A stretch of DNA of 17,576 nucleotides from an uncultured Eggerthella sp. (lineage in GTDB: Bacteria; Actinomycetota; Coriobacteriia; Coriobacteriales; Eggerthellaceae), in the NCBI GenBank assembly GCA_900551155.1, contig URVA01000020.1, forward strand, positions 1 through 17,576, read 5' to 3'. How positions within the stretch are numbered: position 1 is the stretch's first letter; every line of letters starts with the position of its first letter. Of this stretch, positions 5,818-13,315 are shown one piece after another. The notes under the pieces were generated by a model. That model made no database searches. It was not told the DNA's origin and worked only from the letters and a program-made list of their open reading frames with translations. The position numbers and the translations under genes were made by a program.

Positions 5818-5973
5818 ATGGCAGTTGTTGCTTATTGCGTAAAGTGCAAGGCTAAGAAGGAAATGGTTGATCCTCAGGAAGGCGTTACCAAGAACGGTCG
5901 TGTTATCACGAAGGGTACCTGTCCTGATTGTGGCACCAAGATGTCCCTCATCGGTGGCGTTGCAAAGAAGTAG
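5818..5973 (+). CDS. Small zinc-ribbon protein, DUF5679-like, 51 residues
   Basis: A short gene with ribosome binding site AAGAGG before the ATG. The product has two CxxC-type pairs, C7/C10 in YCVKCK and C35/C38 in TCPDCG, which should bind one zinc ion as a treble-clef or zinc-ribbon knuckle. The segment NGRVITKGTCPDCGTKM matches what I know of the DUF5679 family, small basic proteins found in many actinobacteria and other bacteria. Function is unknown. The many lysines and zinc ribbon suggest a nucleic-acid or ribosome-associated role, which is inference. It has its own promoter and a strong terminator 80 bp downstream. Confidence 0.85.
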   Translation: MAVVAYCVKCKAKKEMVDPQEGVTKNGRVITKGTCPDCGTKMSLIGGVAKK

Positions 5974-6053
5974 AACACTTCGCGCAGTTTAGAAACGCAA
6001 CAAAGCAAGATTAGTCAGAAACTTCTTCTTGCGCTTTATATCGTGTTTCGCAT

Positions 6054-6080
6054 AAGTCCCGCTTCGGCGGGACTTTTTTT
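6054..6080 (+). terminator. Strong intrinsic terminator
   Basis: A perfect 9-bp stem AAGTCCCGC / GCGGGACTT with a stable TTCG tetraloop (6063-6066), followed by five more T. It ends the transcript of the small zinc-ribbon gene and isolates the dnaK region downstream. Confidence 0.92.
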
Positions 6081-6118
6081 GTGCGATCGGGTAAAGAACA
6101 GTGAATTTGGAGGAACTA

Positions 6119-6169
6119 ATGCCGAATCTAAGGGCGATTTTGTTAGATTGTTTCGCAAAATTTACTTGA
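6119..6169 (+). CDS. Possible 16-codon ORF with strong ribosome binding site
   Basis: GGAGG (6110-6114) sits four bases before an ATG that opens a 16-codon frame ending in TGA. It starts upstream of the predicted dnaK promoter, so it would not be in the main dnaK mRNA. The product has no recognised features. It may be a remnant or a chance match. It is recorded because the ribosome binding site is one of the best in the window. Confidence 0.15.
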   Translation: MPNLRAILLDCFAKFT

Positions 6170-6259
6170 AACTGCGCTCAAGAGATGAAGAAAACTTCAT
6201 TCTGAACTGGGATAACAGAAAACATAAGATAATCTTCAACAGGAAGGTAACAAAACCTA

Positions 6260-6303
6260 ACAATAAGGCACTTAGATTCTTGACAATAAGACACTTAGAT
6301 TTT
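6260..6303 (+). repeat. 23-bp-period direct repeat around the dnaK -35 box
   Basis: CAATAAGgCACTTAGATT (6261-6278) recurs as CAATAAGaCACTTAGATT (6284-6301), with one mismatch in 18 and a period of 23 bp, about two helical turns. Each copy contains the inverted repeat TAAG-N3-CTTA. The second copy lies within the promoter spacer and the first ends just before the -35. This is the layout of a two-site operator. The sequence is neither CIRCE nor a good HAIR site. Confidence 0.6.
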
Positions 6304-6308
6304 ATTAT
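6280..6308 (+). promoter_or_regulatory. dnaK operon promoter
   Basis: A consensus TTGACA (6280-6285), a 17-bp spacer and TATTAT (6303-6308, five of six) make the strongest housekeeping-type promoter in the window. The predicted start near 6315 gives a leader of about 140 bases before dnaK. In actinobacteria this operon is normally held down by HspR rather than by an alternative sigma factor, which fits a vegetative promoter. Confidence 0.8.
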
Positions 6309-6314
6309 GGTCAC

Positions 6315-6380
6315 TGTCATGAGGTCCACCTAAAGGTGGGCTTCCTCATATGAAGCGCAAAGCTTCGATGAAGCATGACA
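6315..6380 (+). promoter_or_regulatory. Structured dnaK leader with alternative hairpins
   Basis: At the predicted 5' end, TGTCATG (6315-6321) can pair with CATGACA (6374-6380), enclosing two hairpins. The first is ATGAGG/CCTCAT (6319-6324 with 6344-6349) with inner CCACC/GGTGG around TAAA (6326-6339). The second is GAAGC/GCTTC (6352-6366). ATG at 6319-6321 is shared by the outer stem and hairpin one. There are two GCTTC and two GAAGC copies, so at least three mutually exclusive pairings exist. A regulatory leader is plausible; no known riboswitch class is recognised. Confidence 0.45.
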
Positions 6381-6405
6381 TATATATAGGTAAAAGCAGG
6401 GGGTT

Positions 6406-6429
6406 TGCTTGAGGGTATTTCTTCAAGCA
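6406..6429 (+). promoter_or_regulatory. HAIR-like inverted repeat upstream of dnaK
   Basis: TGCTTGA (6406-6412) and TCAAGCA (6423-6429) are separated by 10 bp. The known HspR-binding HAIR element is CTTGAGT-N7-ACTCAAG, so its CTTGA/TCAAG half-sites are 11 bp apart. Here the half-sites are exact but the spacing is one shorter and the inner bases differ. It lies within the leader, 25 bp before the dnaK start, and could also form an RNA hairpin. With hspR in the same operon it is the best HspR site I can see. Confidence 0.5.
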
Positions 6430-6454
6430 GCCGCAACTGAAAGGAATATGCAAG

Positions 6455-8368
6455 ATGGCAAAGATTATCGGCATCGACTTGGGTACTACCAATTCGGCAA
6501 TGGCGGTTATGGAAGGTTCAGAACCAGAAATTCTGGTTAACGCCGAAGGCGACCGCACCACTCCTTCCGTTGTTGGTTTTGGTAAAGATGGCGAACGTAC
6601 GGTAGGCAAGGCTGCTAAGAACAAGGCAGTAACCAATCCTGAAAACACCATCGCTTCAGTAAAGCGTTTCATCGGTCGTTCCTATGCAGAAACTTCCGAA
6701 GAGCAGAAGACTGTTGCTTATACCGTAAAGAACGGCAACGGCGGTCGTGCAGTAGTAGACATTGAAGGTAAGGACTATATGCCAGAAGAGATTTCTGCAA
6801 TGGTTCTTCAGAAGCTTAAGGCTGACGCAGAAAAGCGCGTAGGCGAACCTATTACTCAGGCCGTAATTACCGTTCCTGCATACTTCAACGACGCTCAGCG
6901 TCAGGCTACTAAGGACGCAGGCAAGATTGCTGGTTTGGAAGTTCTTCGTATTATCAACGAACCTACTGCAGCAGCGCTGGCTTATGGTCTTGATCGTACC
7001 AACAAGGATGAAAAGGTTTTGGTATTCGACCTTGGTGGCGGTACCTTCGATGTTTCTGTTCTTGAGTTGGGCGACGGCGTATTTGAAGTTTGCTCCACCG
7101 CAGGCGACAACCACCTAGGTGGCGACGACTGGGATCAGCGCGTTATTGACTGGTTGGCAGACAAGTTCCAGGCAGACAATGGCATCGACCTTCGCCAGGA
7201 CAAGATGGCTTTGCAGCGTTTGAAGGACGCAGCTGAAAAGGCAAAGATGGAACTTTCTTCCACCTCTCAGACCAACATCAACCTGCCTTTCATTTCTGCA
7301 GGTGCTGCTGGCCCATTGCACTTGGACTACACCTTGACCCGTGCAGAGTTTGAACGCATCACCAAGGACTTGCTTGATCGCTGCAAGACTCCTGTACAGC
7401 AGGCTTTGAAGGACGCTGGTCTTTCTACAGGCGACGTAAATGAAGTTATCTTGGTTGGTGGCTCTACCCGTATGCCAGCAGTTCAGGAATTGGTAAAGCA
7501 AATGACAGGCAAGCAGCCTAACATGTCTGTAAATCCTGACGAAGTAGTAGCTATGGGTGCTGCAGTTCAGGGCGGCGTTTTGGCAGGCGACGTTGAGGGC
7601 ATTCTTCTTCTTGACGTAACGCCTCTGTCCTTGGGTGTTGAAACCATGGGCGGCGTAATGACCAAGATGATTGAGCGCAACACCACCATTCCTACCCGCA
7701 AGACTGAAATTTACTCTACGGCAGCTGACAATCAGACTTCCGTTGAAATTCATGTTCTTCAGGGCGAACGCGAAATGGCAGCAGGCAACAAGACTCTAGG
7801 TAGGTTCCAGCTTACGGGCATTCCTGCAGCACGTCGTGGTGTTCCTCAAATTGAAGTTACCTTCGACATTGACGCAAACGGCATCGTAAACGTTTCCGCT
7901 AAGGACCTTGGCACTGGCAAGCAGCAGCAGATCACCATTTCTGGTTCCACTGCACTGACCGACGACGAAGTAGATCGTATGGTTAAGGATGCTGAGGCTC
8001 ACGCTGAGGAAGATAAGCTTCGCAAGGAAGAAGTTGAAGTTCGCAACAACTGCGACTCTTTGATCAACGCTACGGAAACCACGTTAAACGAGTTGGGCGA
8101 CAAGGTTCCTGCAGATTCCAAGAAGCAGGCAGAGGATGCGGTTGCTCAGGCTCGTACTGCTCTTGAGGGCACCGATATTGAGGCAATCAAGTCTGCAATG
8201 GAGGCTTTGCAGCAGGCGAGCTACAAGTTGGCAGAAGTCGCTTATAGCCAAAATGGTGGTCAGCCAGGTGCTGAAGGTGCAGCAGGTGCTGCTCAGCAGC
8301 CTACCAACGATGACACCATCGAAGCAGACTTTGAGGTAGTTGACGACGACGAGAAGAAGGACAAGTAA
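6455..8368 (+). CDS. dnaK: Molecular chaperone DnaK (Hsp70)
   Basis: DnaK binds exposed hydrophobic peptide segments and releases them in an ATP cycle driven by DnaJ and GrpE, in the cytoplasm. The 637 residues are typical. The nucleotide-binding domain (1-382) carries GIDLGTTNS (6-14), NEPTAAALAYG (168-178) and FDLGGGTFDVS (191-201). The conserved linker in ILLLDVTPLSLG (383-394) leads to the substrate domain to about 500. A helical lid and a Gly/Ala/Gln-rich tail follow, ending in acidic EADFEVVDDDE. AAGGA lies 9 bases before this ATG; an ATG at 6448 is out of frame. It is first in the operon, 2 bases before grpE. On the family pattern it also acts as HspR co-repressor. Confidence 0.99.
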   Translation: MAKIIGIDLGTTNSAMAVMEGSEPEILVNAEGDRTTPSVVGFGKDGERTVGKAAKNKAVTNPENTIASVKRFIGRSYAETSEEQKTVAYTVKNGNGGRAVVDIEGKDYMPEEISAMVLQKLKADAEKRVGEPITQAVITVPAYFNDAQRQATKDAGKIAGLEVLRIINEPTAAALAYGLDRTNKDEKVLVFDLGGGTFDVSVLELGDGVFEVCSTAGDNHLGGDDWDQRVIDWLADKFQADNGIDLRQDKMALQRLKDAAEKAKMELSSTSQTNINLPFISAGAAGPLHLDYTLTRAEFERITKDLLDRCKTPVQQALKDAGLSTGDVNEVILVGGSTRMPAVQELVKQMTGKQPNMSVNPDEVVAMGAAVQGGVLAGDVEGILLLDVTPLSLGVETMGGVMTKMIERNTTIPTRKTEIYSTAADNQTSVEIHVLQGEREMAAGNKTLGRFQLTGIPAARRGVPQIEVTFDIDANGIVNVSAKDLGTGKQQQITISGSTALTDDEVDRMVKDAEAHAEEDKLRKEEVEVRNNCDSLINATETTLNELGDKVPADSKKQAEDAVAQARTALEGTDIEAIKSAMEALQQASYKLAEVAYSQNGGQPGAEGAAGAAQQPTNDDTIEADFEVVDDDEKKDK

Positions 8369-8370
8369 TC

Positions 8371-9006
8371 ATGACCGCGCCTGAAAAAGACGAGGTACGT
8401 GAGGACCAGGTTGTAGAAGATCAGGAGGCGGCAGAAGCTGCCGCCCCTGAAACTGAAGATACTCAGGTCGAGGAAACTGCGGATTCTAGCGAATCTCAAG
8501 AAGAGGAAACCGAGGATCCGATTGCTGTTGCAAAAAAGGAAGCAGCAGCTTGGCAAGATAAGTATCTTCGCCTTCATGCGGAATGGGATACGTACCGTCG
8601 TCGCATGAATGAACAGCGCGAGGAAGAAAAAGCTCGCGCAGCTGAAAAGCTTGTTGAAGGATTAATCCCTGTAATTGACGACTTTGAACGAAGCATCGAT
8701 TACGCCGAAAAAAATGGCGAAGAGGGCCTGCTTGGTGGTGTACAGGCAGTGCACACCAAGATGCTTGAAGTGCTAACCAAGCATGGGGTTGAAATGATTG
8801 ATCCTAAAGGTGAAGCCTTCAATGCCCTTGAAGCTTTAGCGGTAGCCACGGTTGATGACCCTTCAGTTCCTGATGAAACTGTTGCCGAGGTATATCAGAA
8901 GGGATATCGCATGGGCAACAAGGTAATTCGTACCGCAATGGTAACGGTTACCCAAGGTGGTCCTAAGCGCGAAGCGGAAGAGGAATCTGAGGATTCTTCT
9001 AAGTAG
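8371..9006 (+). CDS. grpE: Nucleotide exchange factor GrpE
   Basis: GrpE is the dimeric exchange factor that releases ADP from DnaK. The product has 211 residues. The first 50 or so are a very acidic, low-complexity tail. Residues about 50-110 form the long helix used for dimerisation. The C-terminal beta-domain carries the recognisable DPKGEAFNALEALAVATV and VYQKGYRMGNKVIRTAMVTV stretches. The start follows the dnaK stop by two bases, with AAGGA inside the end of dnaK, so translation is probably coupled. It ends 100 bases before dnaJ, the only sizeable gap in the operon. Confidence 0.97.
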   Translation: MTAPEKDEVREDQVVEDQEAAEAAAPETEDTQVEETADSSESQEEETEDPIAVAKKEAAAWQDKYLRLHAEWDTYRRRMNEQREEEKARAAEKLVEGLIPVIDDFERSIDYAEKNGEEGLLGGVQAVHTKMLEVLTKHGVEMIDPKGEAFNALEALAVATVDDPSVPDETVAEVYQKGYRMGNKVIRTAMVTVTQGGPKREAEEESEDSSK

Positions 9007-9047
9007 ACGCTGCGAAGGCTTAACAAGTAATTTAGAAGAGGCAAATG

Positions 9048-9078
9048 CAAGGGCGGGCGATGTTTAGGTCCGCCCTTG
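9048..9078 (+). other. Hairpin between grpE and dnaJ
   Basis: CAAGGGCGG (9048-9056) and CCGCCCTTG (9070-9078) form a perfect GC-rich 9-bp stem with a 13-base loop, followed by only a weak T run (TTGTAGG). Full termination is unlikely. It could attenuate transcription or act as an mRNA processing or stabilising site that lowers dnaJ-hspR-clpB relative to dnaK-grpE. Confidence 0.5.
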
Positions 9079-9106
9079 TTGTAGGACAGAGAGAAAGGTG
9101 GGACGA

Positions 9107-10060
9107 ATGGCACAGACTCCTGACTATTACAAAACGCTAGGCGTTCCACGAGACGCTGATGCAGACACCATTAAGAAAGCATTTCGTAAATTAGCGCGCA
9201 AGCATCATCCTGATGCTGGCGGTGATGAAGCGAAGTTTAAAGAAATAAACGAAGCATACGAAGTACTTTCTGATGAGAAAAAAAGAAAGCTTTACGACCA
9301 ATACGGCACCGCTAACGAAAACCAAATCCCATTTGGTGGCGGAGCTTGGCAGGGGCAAGGTGGAAATCCTTTCGGCGGTTCTGGCTTTGGCGGTTTTGGT
9401 AGCTGGGCGGACATTTTGGAAAGTATCCGCAATGGTGAAGGTGCTTTCGGCACCGAATGGAACTTTGGCGGACAAGGCCAAACCTATCATGCTCAACCAA
9501 AGCCACAAAAGGGCGCCGACAAAAACGTAACCATGACCGTTACGTTTGATGAGGCCTTCAAAGGATGTGAAAAGAAGGTTCGCATAGGCAAGGCGGGCAC
9601 CAACGAAAAGGAAACCCTTTCGATAAAAATTCCTGCAGGTGCTGTTGAAGGTGGTCGCGTTCGCTTGAAAGGCAAGGGCGCACCAGGAATTCAAGGTGGT
9701 CCTGCAGGCGATTTGCTCGTGAATATTCACATTGCAGATCACCCTTTGTTCAAGCGCGATAAAGCAGACGTTTTAATGGATGTGCCCATTACTTTTGCGG
9801 AAGCTGCTCTGGGAACACAGATTGTTGTTCCTACCCCCGAAGGAAAAAAGGTAAGCATAAAAGTTCCTGCGGGGTGCGAAAGTGGAACGGTCTTGAAGGT
9901 AAAAGGAAAAGGCGCTCCACGTTTAGGGAAAGGTGCAACGGGTACGGGCGATTTACTTTTAACCCTGCACGTGGCTGTTCCTAAGACGTTGAACGATAAA
10001 CAAAAAGAAGCCCTGGAAGCATTCCAGGCAGCAACGAGTGAAGAAGTGAGGGCTTGGTAA
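9107..10060 (+). CDS. dnaJ: DnaJ-family co-chaperone without zinc finger
   Basis: A J-domain protein that stimulates DnaK ATPase and delivers substrates. The J domain is residues 6-67 with HPD at 34-36, followed by a Gly/Phe-rich stretch (76-125). Two beta-sandwich C-terminal domains (about 137-215 and 220-292) contain the repeated IPAGAVEGGRVRLKGKG / VPAGCESGTVLKVKGKG pattern. There are only two cysteines (C154, C257), so the four CxxCxGxG repeats of classical DnaJ are absent; this is a type II, CbpA-like protein of 317 residues. I use the ATG at 9107 with AAAGG upstream rather than the GTG at 9098. The stop overlaps the hspR start by one base (TAATG). Confidence 0.93.
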   Translation: MAQTPDYYKTLGVPRDADADTIKKAFRKLARKHHPDAGGDEAKFKEINEAYEVLSDEKKRKLYDQYGTANENQIPFGGGAWQGQGGNPFGGSGFGGFGSWADILESIRNGEGAFGTEWNFGGQGQTYHAQPKPQKGADKNVTMTVTFDEAFKGCEKKVRIGKAGTNEKETLSIKIPAGAVEGGRVRLKGKGAPGIQGGPAGDLLVNIHIADHPLFKRDKADVLMDVPITFAEAALGTQIVVPTPEGKKVSIKVPAGCESGTVLKVKGKGAPRLGKGATGTGDLLLTLHVAVPKTLNDKQKEALEAFQAATSEEVRAW

Positions 10061-10440
10061 TGGAGGACAAAAACAGACCGCTGTACATGATTAGTGTTGC
10101 AGCAGAACTTGCAGGCGTCCATCCTCAAACCCTGCGAATTTACGAGCAAAAAGGTTTGGTATCTCCTCAGCGAACGAGTGGTAACACCCGTATGTATTCG
10201 CAAGCAGATATTGAGCGTTTGCAGCTTATTAATGCGTTAACTGACGAGGGAATTAACCTCGCAGGTGTTATTCGAATTTTGGATTTAAAGGGCCGTTTGG
10301 ATGAACGCGATGAAGAAATTGATGCCTTGCATAAACGAGTTCGTCGCTTAGCCGATAGGGTTCATGAATTGGAAACTCGAGAAAGCGTTAATTCGTTGGT
10401 AAATGAAAGCAACGCAATTGTTTTGCGTCGACTTCTGTAA
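10060..10440 (+). CDS. hspR: MerR-family heat-shock repressor HspR
   Basis: HspR represses the dnaK operon and usually clpB by binding HAIR sites, with DnaK as co-repressor in actinobacteria. The product is 126 residues. A MerR-type winged helix-turn-helix occupies 8-75: YMISVAAELAGVHPQTLRIYE is the HTH and QRTSGNTRMYSQADIERL is the wing region. A coiled coil at about 78-107 serves dimerisation. Its gene starts within the dnaJ stop codon (TAATG), implying coupled translation, and ends 11 bases before clpB. Position and sequence agree, so the name is safe. It is the likely regulator of its own operon. Confidence 0.95.
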   Translation: MEDKNRPLYMISVAAELAGVHPQTLRIYEQKGLVSPQRTSGNTRMYSQADIERLQLINALTDEGINLAGVIRILDLKGRLDERDEEIDALHKRVRRLADRVHELETRESVNSLVNESNAIVLRRLL

Positions 10441-10451
10441 AGGAGCTATAT

Positions 10452-13265
10452 ATGAGACTAGACAAGCTGGCGCTTACAGCACAGGAAGCGTTCCAGTCAG
10501 CAATGAGCATTGCTGGCGAGCGCGAAGCAAGCGCAGTCGAGCCTATTCATTTGCTTGATGCCATCCTGTCTGCAGGCGAACATAATATGAATGCCATTAT
10601 CACGCGTATTGGAGCAGATCCTGCTGTATTGCAGGCGCGCGTGAAGGAAGAAGAAGACCGTATGCCTAAAGTAAGTGGCAATGGTTTTATGGGTATGGGC
10701 ATTACTGCTCCTTCCCCTGCGTTCATTTCACTCATTGATAAAGCGGTAAAGATTGCAGAAAAGCTGGGTGACTCCTATGCCACCACAGAGCATCTGCTAA
10801 TTGCGCTTTCTGAAGATAGTGGAACTGCAGGCAAAATCTTAAACGATCAGGGTATTACGCGCAAAAACATCGAAGAGGCCTATGAGGAACTCCGTGGCGA
10901 TACACGCGTAACCGATGCTACGAGCAAGCCCGAGTTTGAAGTGCTTGAACAGTACGGTAACAACCTTACTCAGGCAGCGCGTGAAGGCAAGCTGGATCCT
11001 GTTATTGGTCGTTCGGAAGAAATTCGTCGCACCGTTCAAGTTTTGTCTCGTCGTACTAAGAACAACCCTGTACTCATTGGTGAGCCTGGTACTGGTAAGA
11101 CGGCAATCGTTGAGGGCTTAGCGCAGCGTATTGTTGCAGGCGACGTTCCTTCAAGCTTGAAAGATCGCGAATTGATCGCTTTGGACTTACCTGCAATGTT
11201 GGCAGGCGCTAAGTATCGTGGCGAATTCGAAGATCGCTTGAAGGCGGTACTTCGTGAGGTAAAACAATCCGATGGACAAATCATTTTGTTCATTGACGAA
11301 TTGCATACCATTGTTGGCGCAGGTTCGACGGGCGATAGCTCTATGGATGCGGGCAATATGCTTAAGCCTGCATTGGCTCGTGGCGAACTTCATGCAATTG
11401 GTGCAACCACTTTGGATGAATATCGTAAATACATCGAAAAGGATGCCGCTCTTGAGCGTCGTTTCCAGCCCGTGCTGGTAAGCGAGCCAAGCGTGGAAGA
11501 TACCATTGCAATTCTTCGTGGTTTGAAAGAAAAGTACGAAATTCATCATGGTGTACGCATCAAGGACTCTGCCTTGGTTGCTGCTGCAGAACTTTCGAAT
11601 CGCTACATTTCTGACAGATTCTTGCCTGACAAAGCTATTGACCTTATGGACGAAGCGGCAAGTCGTCTGCGTATTGAAATAGACAGCATGCCTGAAGAGG
11701 TGGATCTGGCAGAGCGCAAGCTTACTCAGATGCAAATCGAAGAGCAAGCACTTATGAAGGAAACCGATGAGCCAAGCCGTGAACGTTTGGAAGCGTTGCG
11801 TAAAGAGATTTCTGCGGCTCAAGAAGCACTTGATAAGCAGAAGGCTATGTGGAAAAACGAAAAGGACGTTATCGTAGGCGTTCAGAATTTGAAGGCAGAT
11901 ATTGAAGCTGCTCAGTTGGACGAAGAGCGTGCTACCCGCGAAGGCGATCTCGCTCGTGCTTCTGAGTTGCGCTACGGTACCATTCCTTCATTGCAAGCTC
12001 AGTTAGCAGATGCGGAAGCTTTGCTTGAGAACCGTCAGCAAGATGGCGCAATTCTTAAAGAAGAAGTTGGCGAAGAGGAAATCGCAGAAGTGGTTTCTGC
12101 ATGGACTGGCATTCCGGTAACCAAGATGATGCAAGGCGAAATGGCCAAGCTTGTCGACTTGGAGTCCAAGCTTCACGAGCGCGTTATCGGGCAAGATCAG
12201 GCAGTATCTGCGGTGGCAGGCGCTATCCGTCGTAATCGTGCGGGCTTGTCTGACCCGAACCGTCCTATTGGCAGCTTCTTGTTCTTGGGTCCTACGGGTG
12301 TTGGTAAGACCGAGCTCGCAAAAGCGTTGGCTGAATATCTTTTCGACAGCGAAAAGGCTATGGTCCGTATCGACATGTCGGAATACATGGAGAAGCATTC
12401 CGTTTCTCGTTTGGTTGGTGCCCCTCCGGGATATGTTGGCTATGACGAGGGCGGTCAGCTTACTGAAGCGGTTCGTCGTAAGCCTTACTGCGTAATTCTG
12501 CTCGACGAGATTGAAAAAGCGCATCAGGATGTGTTCAATATCTTGCTGCAAGTACTCGACGATGGTCGTCTTACTGATGGTCAGGGTCGTGTAGTTAGCT
12601 TCAAGAATGCCATTATCATTATGACCTCCAATGTTGGTTCTCAGTCCATTCGCGAATTCGCCAACCAAAACGAGGGCGATTCTATGGGCAGCATGATGGA
12701 AGACATGATGAAGGCAGACGTTGCTACTGCTGCTAAGCGTTTGGCTGAAATGCAGATGAAGATCAACGAAGCGCTGAGCACAACCTTCCGTCCTGAGTTC
12801 TTGAATCGTATTGATGAAGTTATTACCTTCAATACGCTTTCAATTGCAGCTATGGAGCCTATTGTTGATTTGCAATTGAATGGAGTACGTGGTCGTTTGG
12901 CAGATCGTCGAATTGAACTGGAAGTAACCCCAGCAGCGCGCGAGCGTTTGGCTATTGATGGATACGATCCAGTATACGGTGCTCGTCCACTGCGTCGTTT
13001 GATTCAGCGCGAGGTAACCGACCGTGTCGCAACGGAGATTATCGACGGCCATATTGGCGATGGCGCTAAGGTAACGATCGATTTGGATGCTGATGGCAAT
13101 TACTGTGCCAAGGTTGAAAATCGCTCAAGCCTGCATGCGGGTGATAGCTCTGCAGCTCTTACTGGTGGCGAATATGAAGATCCATCACAGGAAACATCGC
13201 AAGATGCTGATGATGTGCTGAAGCAGGCAAACGACGTGCTTCGCGGAATGGATTTCGGCGACTAA
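10452..13265 (+). CDS. clpB: Protein disaggregase ClpB (Hsp100)
   Basis: ClpB forms a hexamer that pulls polypeptides out of aggregates together with DnaK. Domains: Clp N-domain repeats (about 1-145), AAA+ module 1 with Walker A GEPGTGKT (210-217) and Walker B ILFIDE (278-283), a coiled-coil middle domain (about 405-530), AAA+ module 2 with Walker A GPTGVGKT (613-620) and Walker B ILLDE (682-686), and sensor-2 GARPLRR (843-849). Pore tyrosines are in KYRGEF and GYVGYDEGG. At 937 residues it exceeds the usual 850-870. There is a Met-rich insert at about 740-770 in module 2 and an acidic tail from about 890. AAGGAG lies 8 bases before the ATG. Last gene of the operon. Confidence 0.97.
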   Translation: MRLDKLALTAQEAFQSAMSIAGEREASAVEPIHLLDAILSAGEHNMNAIITRIGADPAVLQARVKEEEDRMPKVSGNGFMGMGITAPSPAFISLIDKAVKIAEKLGDSYATTEHLLIALSEDSGTAGKILNDQGITRKNIEEAYEELRGDTRVTDATSKPEFEVLEQYGNNLTQAAREGKLDPVIGRSEEIRRTVQVLSRRTKNNPVLIGEPGTGKTAIVEGLAQRIVAGDVPSSLKDRELIALDLPAMLAGAKYRGEFEDRLKAVLREVKQSDGQIILFIDELHTIVGAGSTGDSSMDAGNMLKPALARGELHAIGATTLDEYRKYIEKDAALERRFQPVLVSEPSVEDTIAILRGLKEKYEIHHGVRIKDSALVAAAELSNRYISDRFLPDKAIDLMDEAASRLRIEIDSMPEEVDLAERKLTQMQIEEQALMKETDEPSRERLEALRKEISAAQEALDKQKAMWKNEKDVIVGVQNLKADIEAAQLDEERATREGDLARASELRYGTIPSLQAQLADAEALLENRQQDGAILKEEVGEEEIAEVVSAWTGIPVTKMMQGEMAKLVDLESKLHERVIGQDQAVSAVAGAIRRNRAGLSDPNRPIGSFLFLGPTGVGKTELAKALAEYLFDSEKAMVRIDMSEYMEKHSVSRLVGAPPGYVGYDEGGQLTEAVRRKPYCVILLDEIEKAHQDVFNILLQVLDDGRLTDGQGRVVSFKNAIIIMTSNVGSQSIREFANQNEGDSMGSMMEDMMKADVATAAKRLAEMQMKINEALSTTFRPEFLNRIDEVITFNTLSIAAMEPIVDLQLNGVRGRLADRRIELEVTPAARERLAIDGYDPVYGARPLRRLIQREVTDRVATEIIDGHIGDGAKVTIDLDADGNYCAKVENRSSLHAGDSSAALTGGEYEDPSQETSQDADDVLKQANDVLRGMDFGD

Positions 13266-13315
13266 GTTCTTAACGAACACGCCTTAAACAGAACATATAT
13301 TCTGCAAATTAAGTG

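Larger units (their letters stand above)
5974..6454. other. Intergenic region upstream of dnaK
   Basis: This 481-bp stretch holds the zinc-ribbon gene's terminator (6054-6080), then about 180 bp of AT-rich DNA. That part contains a 16-codon ORF with a good ribosome binding site and a small hairpin ATGAAG/CTTCAT at 6185-6200. The dnaK control region follows: direct repeats, promoter, structured leader and HAIR-like inverted repeat, each listed separately. An open frame at 6043-6333 runs through the terminator and promoter and is not credible. Confidence 0.7.

Noticed and set aside
6260..6310. CIRCE element (TTAGCACTC-N9-GAGTGCTAA) for HrcA at dnaK
   Set aside because: The repeat has CACTTAG but not the CIRCE half-sites or spacing, and the operon carries hspR, so HrcA control is not supported.
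6043..6333. 96-codon plus-strand open frame upstream of dnaK
   Set aside because: It begins before and reads through the strong terminator at 6054-6080 and covers the dnaK promoter and direct repeats. It has no ribosome binding site and no recognisable product.
7115..7753. 212-codon minus-strand open frame inside dnaK
   Set aside because: It is antisense to conserved DnaK sequence. Long shadow frames are common opposite highly biased genes.
12003..12668. 221-codon minus-strand open frame inside clpB
   Set aside because: It is antisense to the second AAA+ module of ClpB, with no start signals and no protein-like composition.
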